Assembly (NCBI RefSeq): GCF_007988965.1
Contig: NZ_BJVD01000006.1
Location: 1-64,000, forward strand
Length of the DNA: 64,000 nt
DNA from: Rummeliibacillus stabekisii
GTDB taxonomy: Bacteria > Bacillota > Bacilli > Bacillales_A > Planococcaceae
Direction: 5' to 3'
Shown: piece after piece, positions 35,901 through 42,928 of the stretch
Numbering within the stretch: the first letter of the stretch is position 1
How the letters are laid out: each line of letters opens with the position of its first letter
Notes under the pieces: generated by a model
Database searches by the model: none
What the model was told of the DNA's origin: nothing
The model's input: only the letters and a program-made list of their open reading frames with translations
Position numbers and translations under genes: made by a program

Positions 35901-36135
35901 TTTAGATACAACACCAGGTTATATAATACTAGATGAATTTGATAGTGCATTAGATGAAAACCGAAAAGAAAAGGTTTTTGAATTGTATGCTAGAGAACTA
36001 GAGCGCAAGCTTATTATCTTGTCACCTAAAGCACATGATGACAGGTACTATGAAAAGTATAGCAAGGTTTTCATCGTCCAGCATAACGCTGTAAAAGTGG
36101 AAAGTGCAATCAAAGGTATACAGCTTGTAAAATAA
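32938..36135 (+). CDS. SMC-like condensin ATPase (JetC/MksB-like)
   Basis: This 1065-residue protein has a split ABC head. Walker A GPNGAGKST is at about 32-40; the signature VSGGEESLSS, near 968, and Walker B YIILDEFDSALD, near 994-1005, lie at the far end. Between them run two long charged coiled coils (about 190-470 and 610-900) separated by a globular hinge (about 475-605). This is the layout of SMC, MukB, MksB and JetC proteins that load on and translocate along DNA. The glutamate after Walker B is present, so ATPase activity is expected. No JetD nuclease gene accompanies it. Confidence 0.85.
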   Translation: MIPYSLQFSGIRDYRPTKISFGSESEHVLIAGPNGAGKSTITFAIGAALYSSQVDIEGLRSANLPPDQPWHAEVFLTFHNTGLSQIDAPSYVGFQLLIQQKPGNVIQRQYAVYTGEFPEEMELTTTYRSGDIQKSNLSKYREDLQYKYQIHPDVFYLIWYQNEVNQFAAMSPEERFRRFSEMYHIEEMQREWEASVESFKQIEADFKLTIGNLKLIESQLKMAEDAYKHFSNNKKTLKKNGEKNVWLMHCIREKLRVEKNRHEEDIAVKERYINGLVEKREIMQQQLAELKDRKTLKQQQLNEAEQYIQQLKNSEKKLNQKNVVIKKQIQRLQEKLKDTEQLRKKMMYTEEEIVVEMDKSKIREKQLTKDIDSFVHEKRLHSRTINDLQYRKVQEELSIQSLDEREDDYQNILSLYISSHQVEVKLLENKKEYNDLAKELPRIEEAETMLTEEIKLLKQDKMLSRRQLDAISTLRKQGITAYTLRDLVELDERATLKDEIVLDPIKYTIFYMARTCQPANDLYHVPLPSIIPTKFIDSLPTIKLKIKKGLKEQEVILASKVLFWVDQFLQTTPLLKMNGIEDARGLRGSQEKNTFILSTRSSEERLILLQKRFEHNQQKKLEIKVNLAKYEKEIGDLQSVLKDVKKAEAFNLELDQRNDKVKLIAEINKQLEEQQKQSEDVQEKIIHLQQEFAFVVHRMQFLEQQLDIYSRIGELKEEQQQLTNLEQEERDILDKLNLIRASKEEYYVKVQSLHDFTRDFNRNIRDLGFDIDDNKREMTNVEKDRTHLEEKIEANQAEITRYEILLQELKHLIPDLYEIAMQKQIDTSQSMPILLSENEKARVAFENARKGEVDPQAEENYKKRKEEYEKKQSDAALMEELVEEKRLLLVNKEVKLDTTIHGLVEALNKKFQTYMSLFNFESEIRWERYEDKRGRAIFKLYVKAHKAGHGRRLQDVSVKARNGKYGKGVSGGEESLSSLLFALTLLQHLDTTPGYIILDEFDSALDENRKEKVFELYARELERKLIILSPKAHDDRYYEKYSKVFIVQHNAVKVESAIKGIQLVK

Positions 36136-36200
36136 GACTAATTCTTTTACAGATGGCATGGAGTATAGTATACTAGGTGTATAAATTAATATTTAAATGT

Positions 36201-36247
36201 AACACATGGTGGAGTCAGTCAATCTGGCACCGCCATGTGTTTTTTTA
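36201..36247 (+). terminator. terminator after the SMC-like operon
   Basis: ACACATGG pairs with CCATGTGT across an arm extended by GTGG/CACCG, followed by seven T. It ends just 19 bp before the antiporter start, so it could also attenuate that gene. Confidence 0.78.
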
Positions 36248-36265
36248 TTTTCAAGGAGGGAAAAT

Positions 36266-37405
36266 GTGTTTATTTTACAAATTGTGCTCGTATTACTAGC
36301 GACTAAATTGGCCGGCCATTTGAGTGTTAGGCTAGGGCAGCCATCTGTATTAGGGAAGATTATTATTGGTATTGTTATTGGACCTGCTTTATTAGGATGG
36401 ATTGACGATACGGATATTGTGAAACAGTTCAGTGAAATCGGTGTTATCCTCCTTATGTTTTTGGCGGGGCTTGAAACAAATTTATCGGATCTAAATCGAA
36501 ACAAAAAGGCTGCGTTACTAGTTGCAGTAGGTGGTATCATTGTACCTATTTTATTGGGATATGCAGGATCCATTTATTATGGCTTATCAACAGCGCAAGC
36601 TATATTTATAGGATTGCTTTTATCCGCTACTTCCGTCAGCATTTCGGTACAAACATTAAAAGAACTTGGTTGGTTAAATAGTAAAGAAGGTTCTACTTTG
36701 CTAGGTGCGGCAGTTTTAGATGATATTATTGTCGTCGTCTTGTTGGCAGTAGCAATGAGTTTCTTTGGGGACTCTGATGTTAGCATTACTTGGTTGATCG
36801 GTAAAAAAGTCATCTTCTTTGCTATCATTATTTTAGTATCAATCTGGGTTGTACCTGCGTTTTTGAGACTGTTTTCAAAATTAAAAGTAACAGTGCCATT
36901 GCTTAGTGGAGCGTTAATTATTTGCTTTGGCTTTGCCTATTTCGCAGATTCTTTAGGTATTGCAGCGATTATTGGATCGTTTTTCGCGGGGATTGCCATA
37001 TCTCAAACCAAATTTAAAGAGGAAATTGAGGAAAGGGTTGAGCCGATTGCAAATGGCTTATTTGTACCATTTTTCTTCGTAAGCATTGGCTTATCCGTTA
37101 GTTTTGCAGGTATCGGAAATCAAATATGGCTTATCGTTGTATTTTCATTGATTGCGCTTCTTTCGAAATTCATCGGGTCGGGTCTTGGCGCAAAAATGTC
37201 AGGCTTTTCTATGCGATCATCAATGGGTATAGGAGCAGGTATGATATCTCGTGGGGAGGTAGCATTAATTATTGCAGCAATGGGACTAGACTCAAAACTA
37301 TTGCCAACAGAGTATTATACGCCAATGATTATTGTTGTCGTTATTACAACATTAGCTACACCTCCACTCCTAAAAGGAATATTTGGGAAATCACAAGAAA
37401 ATTAG
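36266..37405 (+). CDS. monovalent cation:proton antiporter, CPA2 family
   Basis: This 380-residue protein has about 12 membrane segments. It has the CPA2 opening RLGQPSVLGKIIIGIVIGPALLGW, ATSVSISVQTLKELGW and the core aspartate region LGAAVLDDIIVV (near residue 150). The DD pair at the ion site suggests electrogenic Na+/H+ exchange, as in NapA/NhaA-type transporters. The start is the GTG at 36266, after AAGGAGGG. There is no C-terminal TrkA domain, so it is the short form. Confidence 0.88.
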   Translation: MFILQIVLVLLATKLAGHLSVRLGQPSVLGKIIIGIVIGPALLGWIDDTDIVKQFSEIGVILLMFLAGLETNLSDLNRNKKAALLVAVGGIIVPILLGYAGSIYYGLSTAQAIFIGLLLSATSVSISVQTLKELGWLNSKEGSTLLGAAVLDDIIVVVLLAVAMSFFGDSDVSITWLIGKKVIFFAIIILVSIWVVPAFLRLFSKLKVTVPLLSGALIICFGFAYFADSLGIAAIIGSFFAGIAISQTKFKEEIEERVEPIANGLFVPFFFVSIGLSVSFAGIGNQIWLIVVFSLIALLSKFIGSGLGAKMSGFSMRSSMGIGAGMISRGEVALIIAAMGLDSKLLPTEYYTPMIIVVVITTLATPPLLKGIFGKSQEN

Positions 37406-37411
37406 AATTCA

Positions 37412-37443
37412 AAAAAACGCTCAATCATAAGATTGGGCGTTTT
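37412..37443 (+). terminator. intrinsic terminator
   Basis: AAAACGCTCAATC pairs with GATTGGGCGTTTT around a 4-base loop, just after the antiporter stop. Confidence 0.85.
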
Positions 37444-37491
37444 GTCTATAGACTTAAGATTATTTCTAACTAATAACAAGATAATATTCTC

Positions 37492-37521
37492 TTGTTTGAA
37501 ACACAGAGAATAAGATATAAT
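37492..37521 (+). promoter_or_regulatory. predicted promoter of tRNA-Ala
   Basis: TTGTTT and a perfect TATAAT are separated by 18 bases, 45 bp upstream of the tRNA. Confidence 0.5.
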
Positions 37522-37565
37522 AAATCTATAAAAACGGGGCATTAGCAAACTCCAAATATTTTCTC

Positions 37566-37636
37566 GGGGATATAGTATAGCGGGAATACGCCACAATGGC
37601 ATTGTGGAATCAGGGGTTCGATTCCCCTTATCTCCA
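37566..37636 (+). tRNA. atypical tRNA-Ala (anticodon GGC)
   Basis: A 71-nt cloverleaf. The acceptor stem GGGGATA/TATCTCC contains the G3-U70 wobble that marks alanine tRNAs. The D-stem is GTAT/ATAC, and the anticodon stem CCACA/TGTGG has loop ATGGCAT (anticodon GGC). The variable region is four bases, the T-arm is AGGGG-TTCGATT-CCCCT, and the discriminator is A. CCA is not encoded. The body differs from the common Bacillus tRNA-Ala, which has GCTC in the D-stem and a five-base variable loop. Confidence 0.8.
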
Positions 37637-37672
37637 TTAAAATTACGTTGTTTTTAGGTCGATTTTTTAACC

Positions 37673-37717
37673 AACACACTCCATCAATTCAGTAATTTGA
37701 ATTGTGGGGTGTTTTTT
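37673..37717 (+). terminator. terminator after tRNA-Ala
   Basis: AACACACTCCA...AATTCA pairs with TTGAATT...GGGGTGTT (interrupted stem) before six T. Confidence 0.75.
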
Positions 37718-37789
37718 AGGTTTTTTGGATAAATCAATTAAAAGCCAATGTTCAAACAGCGTTAAGTACACAAATGCAAAGGAGAAAAG

Positions 37790-37822
37790 ATGATAAAAAA
37801 AATTAAACCAAAATATATTTAA
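37790..37822 (+). CDS. ten-residue open frame with a strong SD
   Basis: AAAGGAG at good spacing precedes a 10-codon frame encoding a basic peptide (MIKKIKPKYI). No gene follows on this strand until beyond 38300, so it is not an obvious leader. It may be a relic start of a lost gene or a translated micro-peptide. Confidence 0.25.
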   Translation: MIKKIKPKYI

Positions 37823-37879
37823 TGTCACATATACGTCGGTTTTTATAGTAGAAACGGGTCAATTAAATTTTAAAAATTA

Positions 37880-38194
37880 TCAATCCATATCAAAATAAAT
37901 CGGGTAATGATTTACACAGCCGTCATTAAACTTTGCATTGCAAGAGGGGCAGCGATTTGAATTCATATACTGATGAATAGTGAGCTCAGTTTTACAAACC
38001 CCACATAATATGGCTTGTACATCAAACATTCCTTTAGTCCATTTTTGAATTGGATGATTGGCGTTTTCATCATGGCATTTATAACAAGGATAATATTCGC
38101 CGCAGCAAGCAAATTTGATAGCAATGACATCGAGAACTGTATGATAGTGAGTACACCGTGTTTCTTGATCAATAACATTTCCTAGGACTCGCAA
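37880..38194 (-). CDS. CHY-type zinc-finger protein
   Basis: This 104-residue protein has nine cysteines and several histidines in the zf-CHY order (TRCTHYHT, FACCGEYYPCYKCH, ILCGVCKTELT, NRCPSCNAKFN), expected to bind two or three zinc ions. Bacterial members are small and of unknown role. The start is TTG after AAGGAG. It is divergent from a ZIP metal transporter, which hints at a shared link to zinc. Confidence 0.85.
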   Translation of the reverse strand: MRVLGNVIDQETRCTHYHTVLDVIAIKFACCGEYYPCYKCHDENANHPIQKWTKGMFDVQAILCGVCKTELTIHQYMNSNRCPSCNAKFNDGCVNHYPIYFDMD

Positions 38195-38218
38195 TTTACA
38201 ATCTCCTTCAAGTTTTTC

Positions 38219-38228
38219 TACAATTGTA
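38219..38228. promoter_or_regulatory. 10-bp palindrome between the CHY and ZIP genes
   Basis: TACAATTGTA is a perfect palindrome in the 108-bp divergent region. It could bind a metal regulator, but it does not match the Bacillus Zur or Fur consensus. Weak. Confidence 0.2.
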
Positions 38229-38302
38229 ACATATCCCTTTCCAACAACTTGAATAAAATGAAGCTTATATCCATATATTTAACAGAATGTGGAGGTGGAT
38301 AT

Positions 38303-39028
38303 ATGGGGATGGGAATTATTGGCTTTTTGGCAACTGCCAGCGGCCTTGGTGTTGGAGGTATACTTGCAACTATTTTTAAAGGAACAATACGAAAAGCGGC
38401 TGCTATTAATGGCATTTGCGCAGGTATTCTCCTAGGGCTGCTTTTTATCGAAATCATTCCAGAAAGCTTACAGTTAAGTGGTGTGATGATATTTGGCATA
38501 GGTGTATTTTGGGGAATAATTGCGTTTAGCGTATTGCATGGATTCATGCACGGTGAGATGGAATCAATGAATTTTCAAAGGGAGCAACATGGTAGGGCAG
38601 GAGCTATTTTAGCCTTAAGTATAGCAATTCACAATCTACCTCTAGGTTTGTCATTAGGATTCGGTGAAACAACTGGAATGAGTAGTTCATTACTGTTTCC
38701 TATTATTTTACATAATATTCCTGAAGGGATGGCAATATTTATTCCTTTATCACTTGCAAAGATATCATTTAAACGACACATATTCATTCTGCTAGCAGTA
38801 TCATTTCCAGTAGGACTTGGAGCAGTTCTTGGGAGTGTCATTGGAGCGTCCTATCCAATTTTTTGGGCTATTCTTCTTAGTTTCTCTATAGGAATGATTA
38901 TAAGCGTAGTTTGGAAGGAAATTATAATGGAAGCAGCAGGACGCACTTCATTTTTATATGTTTTGAAATATCTTATTTTGGGTATGTTCGTCATGGGGAG
39001 TTTTCTTTTCTTTTTTCCACCAATATGA
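38303..39028 (+). CDS. ZIP-family metal transporter
   Basis: This 241-residue protein has about eight membrane segments and the two metal-binding helices of the family: HNLPLGLSLGFGE near residue 110 and HNIPEGMAIFIPL near 138. ZIP proteins import Zn2+ and related divalent metals. I start at the ATG at 38303, seven bases after GGAGGTG; the open frame extends upstream without an SD. It is divergent from the CHY zinc protein. Confidence 0.9.
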   Translation: MGMGIIGFLATASGLGVGGILATIFKGTIRKAAAINGICAGILLGLLFIEIIPESLQLSGVMIFGIGVFWGIIAFSVLHGFMHGEMESMNFQREQHGRAGAILALSIAIHNLPLGLSLGFGETTGMSSSLLFPIILHNIPEGMAIFIPLSLAKISFKRHIFILLAVSFPVGLGAVLGSVIGASYPIFWAILLSFSIGMIISVVWKEIIMEAAGRTSFLYVLKYLILGMFVMGSFLFFFPPI

Positions 39029-39123
39029 TAATTGTAATAGTCGATTAGTGACATCGGGCAGTTGGTAAAATACCTAAGAACCTTCATAATAATTATACAA
39101 GCAACAACGAAGGGGGATTAGTT

Positions 39124-39765
39124 ATGAGCGAATCTATAAATATGGCAGAACATGATAATCAAAACGAGGAGTTTTGGAATGTCATCACACATGGTGTGGG
39201 TTTTTTGCTATCCATTCCCGCTTTATTTTTGTTAATGCACAAAGCAAATCTTGTTTCATCATCAATATATATGGCAAGCTTTATAGTATTTGGATTAACT
39301 ATGATGATTCTTTATCTGTCTTCCACTTTATTTCACGGATTTAAGAAATATAAGCATATTTTTTCAAAGTTAGATCACTTTTCTATTTATCTTTTCATAG
39401 CAGGTACATATACGCCAATTGCGCTTATTGGGGTAGGTGGCAAGCTAGGCATAACCATTTGTTTGATTGAATGGATACTGACGTGCATTGGAATTGTCTG
39501 CAAATGCTTTTTCATCTATCGCTACAAAAAGCTATCCTTATTATTCTATATTAGCATGGGATGGCTTGTAGTTATTGCTATTAACCCATTAGTTGCACAT
39601 ATTACATGGACGGGATTTTTGATTTTGCTAGCAGGTGGCATTTTTTATACTGTCGGTGCTTATTTTTACCAAAACAATAAAATTCCCTACAACCATGCAA
39701 TTTGGCATTTATTTGTCTTAGCAGGTAGTGCATCGATGTATTGGTGTATTATTGATTATTTATAA
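39124..39765 (+). CDS. haemolysin III family protein (HlyIII/PAQR)
   Basis: This 213-residue protein has seven membrane segments and family motifs: EFWNVITHGVGF, SSTLFHGFKKYK, the KLDHFSIYLFIAGTYTP segment, and NHAIWHLFVLAGS with the C-terminal histidines. Despite the name, most members are membrane proteins of uncertain role, possibly hydrolases of lipid amides. AGGGGGA precedes the ATG. Confidence 0.9.
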   Translation: MSESINMAEHDNQNEEFWNVITHGVGFLLSIPALFLLMHKANLVSSSIYMASFIVFGLTMMILYLSSTLFHGFKKYKHIFSKLDHFSIYLFIAGTYTPIALIGVGGKLGITICLIEWILTCIGIVCKCFFIYRYKKLSLLFYISMGWLVVIAINPLVAHITWTGFLILLAGGIFYTVGAYFYQNNKIPYNHAIWHLFVLAGSASMYWCIIDYL

Positions 39766-39780
39766 ACGTCAAAAGCGCAA

Positions 39781-39795
39781 GAGGCTGGGACATAA
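39781..39795 (+). repeat. GAGGCTGGGACATAA intergenic motif
   Basis: This 15-base string resembles a motif seen repeatedly in non-coding DNA of Firmicutes, often as one arm of a hairpin. Only one copy occurs in this window and no complementary arm is near. The rest of the 402-bp gap to the transglutaminase gene contains one terminator and nothing else I can support. Confidence 0.3.
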
Positions 39796-39922
39796 AAAAT
39801 TAGCTCCTTCCAATGTTGAATAATTGAACTTTATATAATAATTTTAAATGGAACGGAACACGGTTGATCGTAATTTTATGTAAGTTTTTCATTATGACTA
39901 CATTCAAGAGAAAAATTATTAA

Positions 39923-39974
39923 AAAAAAACCGGCAAATGTGAAATTGATTTCACATAGAGTTCGGTTTTTTTAA
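39923..39974 (+). terminator. two-tier terminator hairpin
   Basis: An outer stem AAAAACCG/CGGTTTTT encloses an inner perfect stem TGTGAAAT/ATTTCACA, followed by a T-run. It lies about 160 bp after the HlyIII gene. Confidence 0.82.
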
Positions 39975-40167
39975 TACCTAAAATACTCTTGTCTCAGTAT
40001 CTTTTCTTGTGGCAAATATCAAGACACTGCATAACATAGACAATACGTTGGATAGAGTGGCAAAATATGCTTCTTTCAATTTAGTGATTTTGTATTATAG
40101 TTAATATATAGATTCACTTAAAATGATATGTTTTTGATAGATTATAATATTGAAAGAAGGAAAGCAT

Positions 40168-41259
40168 ATGAAGAAATTTCTTGCCGTATTGCTTGGAATC
40201 TTCATTTTTTTAGGTGCTGCCATTTATTATATCCATTTAAATGTATATGCATCAGGTGGTACGCCGAAAGTTGAGTCTCAGCAGCAATTAAAGCACGAAA
40301 TCTTAAAAAACTTGAATGAAGTAAAACCAGAGTTCACCATTCAAACAAAATACCCCATCTATAAGGCTAAAGAAGCAGAACAACAGCTGAAAAGCGTCTT
40401 TAAAGAAATAAGTTCTGTCGGCAATTATGGTTTTGGCAATTTAGATGGTTACTCTTACTATATATCTTCCAATATGGGCTTTACTAAAATCGAAATAAAA
40501 ACATTCTATTTAACTACTGCAGATCAAGAGAAAAAGATACACCACAAAGTAAAAAAAATAATTCAAAATAATCATGTTCAGAAGATGACGGATTTTGAAA
40601 AGGTATTTTTCATCAATGGCTATTTGGCCTCACATATTGAGTATAGCGAAAATGCAACTCATGGTGGTCATTCTGCATATGCTGCATTATTTGACCATAA
40701 AGCAGTATGCCAGGGGTACGCATTAGCTGCAGATTTGCTTTTAAGAGAATCAGGACTGCAAACCAAATACATTACAGGTAAAGTTAAAGGTGAAAACCAT
40801 GCCTGGAATAAAGTAAAGCTGGATGGTAAATGGTACAACCTTGATATCACTTGGAATGACCCTATGCCTGACCGAGGTGAACGATATAGACTTAACTACT
40901 TTTTGATTAGTGATAATCAACTTGCAAAAGATCATATGTGGAATTATGACTCGCTCTTTCAAGCGAAAAGCAAAAAATACGAAGGTTTGATGAATGCTCA
41001 AGCATTTACAGTAGACAACAATAATGTTTTTTATACATTACCAAATGATTCAAATCTATATAAGTGGAATACAACTACAAGACAAAAATCAGTTCTTCTT
41101 CAGCACGTGATGCCTCTACAAAACATAGAGGCAAAGGACCACTGGTTACTATTAAAAGACTACACAGGCAATATGTCCAAAGTGAAAGAAGATGGAACAA
41201 AATATAGCGGAACGATTTTCGCTAGCATTAACCAATATACAGAGTCAGCCAGCAAATGA
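40168..41259 (+). CDS. exported transglutaminase-like (cysteine protease fold) protein
   Basis: This 363-residue protein has an N-terminal signal or anchor segment (residues 3-22). Its transglutaminase-core domain has the triad Cys181 (AVCQGYA), His211 (GENHAWN) and Asp226 (LDITWND). Such secreted proteins act on cell-wall or protein substrates as peptidases or crosslinkers; the substrate is unknown. I start at the ATG at 40168, after GAAGGA. It is monocistronic. Confidence 0.85.
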   Translation: MKKFLAVLLGIFIFLGAAIYYIHLNVYASGGTPKVESQQQLKHEILKNLNEVKPEFTIQTKYPIYKAKEAEQQLKSVFKEISSVGNYGFGNLDGYSYYISSNMGFTKIEIKTFYLTTADQEKKIHHKVKKIIQNNHVQKMTDFEKVFFINGYLASHIEYSENATHGGHSAYAALFDHKAVCQGYALAADLLLRESGLQTKYITGKVKGENHAWNKVKLDGKWYNLDITWNDPMPDRGERYRLNYFLISDNQLAKDHMWNYDSLFQAKSKKYEGLMNAQAFTVDNNNVFYTLPNDSNLYKWNTTTRQKSVLLQHVMPLQNIEAKDHWLLLKDYTGNMSKVKEDGTKYSGTIFASINQYTESASK

Positions 41260-41324
41260 ATAGCAAAATGGTTAAATGTATTAAAAAGTCTAATATATAT
41301 GTAGATTAACTTTTATTCAATCTC

Positions 41325-41362
41325 AAACCTTTCGAACTGCTTACAGTTTGAAAGGTTTTTTA
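41325..41362 (+). terminator. intrinsic terminator
   Basis: CAAACCTTTCGAACTG pairs with CAGTTTGAAAGGTTT with one mismatch, followed by T. Confidence 0.85.
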
Positions 41363-41445
41363 CTAGTTCTATAAAGTTTGGTTACGTCCAGAGTTTCGAA
41401 AATTGTGATATTATTATAGAAAAATATCCAAAAGGAGTGCGAGTG

Positions 41446-42788
41446 ATGCACTTACAAGGAATTACGCCTCTACATGATTATGAGAATATTTTGATCGTTA
41501 ATGAAGAAGGAAAAACAATCTTTTATGATATGGCTGATCTATCTATACTTCAACATTTAGGATTTAAACCTGAGAACTTCATTGGGGAAAAAGTGATCCA
41601 TCTATATAAAGATTTACCTAACGAAGAAAGTACCATATTAAGCGTGCTTCAATCAGGGGAGCCGTTGTGTGGTGTAACCCAGCGATTAACCGCACAGAAT
41701 GGTTTTTCATATTCTTCCTTTAATTCTACGTTTCCGATTAAAGTGAATGGGAAGACAATGGGAGCAATAGAGTTTTCCAAAATTTATTATGGAAATGGTA
41801 ATATACAAACTCTTGAAAGTTATTCATCTCACAAAATTTATCGAAAAAATAATACCATTTACACGATTGATGATTTATTAACTTGCAGTCCATCTATGCA
41901 ACATATTAAAGATATCATTAATAAAATTTCTAAAACCGATTCACCAATATGGATAGAGGGTCCACAAGGCACGGGAAAAGAAATCATTGCTCAGTCTTTA
42001 CATAATTTAAGTGATCGATTTACAAAGCCATATATATATTTTAATTGTAGTGCCATCGAACAAGAGAATATTGATGCTGTTTTATTTGGTCATTCTGAAC
42101 ATACAAAACCTAGTATTCTTAAAGAGGCCCAGGGTGGAACTTTGTATATTGATGATGCTCACAAGCTGCCATTAACTACACAAGTGAGACTATACAGAGT
42201 TATTGAAGAACAAGTTTTTAATGTAAATAGTAATGACCCAACAAAAGTAAGTGTTCGTTTGGTTTTTGCCACACCAATAAAAGGGGAAGAATTAATTAAA
42301 GAACAAACACTTAGAGAAGATTTTTTCTATCGTATGAGTGTAGTGTCGATTCAAATGCCTCCCTTAGTAGAAAGAAAAGAAGATATTAGTGTATTGGTAC
42401 ATTATTTTATTCATTTCTTTAATCAACATATGCATGTCCAAATTACTCATATAGATGAGAAGGTGCTTGAGCTTTTTGAGCAATATCCATGGCCAGGGAA
42501 TGTTAGGGAACTAAAAAATGCAATTGAAACAGCATATAACCATACAGAAGATTCTTCTATAAAAATAGAAGATTTGCCTAAACGTATTGTGATTTTCAAC
42601 AGGAATCAAGAGTAATAAATAAATATGAAAGTAAAGGTAATCTAAAAGAATGTGTAGATTTTTTTGAAAGGGATTTAATTGTTAAGGAATTAAAAAATTC
42701 ACATGGCAAGTTAGCTGAAACTGCAAGAAAATTAGGGATTTCAAAACAATTATTAAAGTATAAGATGCAAAAATATCATTTAAGGTAA
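41446..42788 (+). pseudogene. RocR-like sigma-54-type activator, frameshifted and lacking GAFTGA
   Basis: The first frame (to the TAA at 42613-42615, 389 residues) has an N-terminal PAS-like sensor (about 15-110) and an AAA+ domain. That domain has Walker A GPQGTGKE, Walker B TLYIDDAH and the arginine/sensor region PWPGNVRELKNAIE. The loop between LFGH and AQGG is shortened, so the GAFTGA motif that contacts sigma-54 is absent. The Fis-type DNA-binding helix-turn-helix (LAETARKLGISKQLLKYKMQ) is encoded in another frame from 42612 to 42788, reached by a -1 shift. It may be a pseudogene, or a regulator expressed without its DNA-binding end. brnQ downstream could have been its target. Confidence 0.75.
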
Positions 42789-42801
42789 AAAAATTTTTAC
42801 G

Positions 42802-42831
42802 GAGGAGGGGAAATTTTTCCCTTCTTTTTTT
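42802..42831 (+). terminator. terminator before brnQ
   Basis: AGGGGAA pairs with TTTCCCTT and is extended by G-U pairs, followed by seven T. It separates the regulator from brnQ. An inverted repeat GTCAA-N6-TTGAC (42860-42875) follows and could be a brnQ operator. Confidence 0.72.
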
Positions 42832-42928
42832 ATCTGAATATTTAATTTAAGATAAAAAAGTCAACAAAATTTGACACTTAATGTTCTTGGGGAAGGACAA
42901 ATGTTTACTTGAAAAAGGAGGTTTTTCA

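Noticed and set aside
36136-37405. CPA2 antiporter as a fourth member of the SMC-like operon (JetD position)
   Set aside because: It is a membrane antiporter behind an intrinsic terminator, with no DUF2220/Toprim-like features.
42595-42625. Programmed -1 frameshift in the sigma-54-type activator
   Set aside because: No X-XXY-YYZ slippery heptamer or downstream stimulator; the GAFTGA loss also points to decay.
42789-42928. T-box leader before brnQ
   Set aside because: No T-box sequence or specifier arm; only a terminator and a short inverted repeat.
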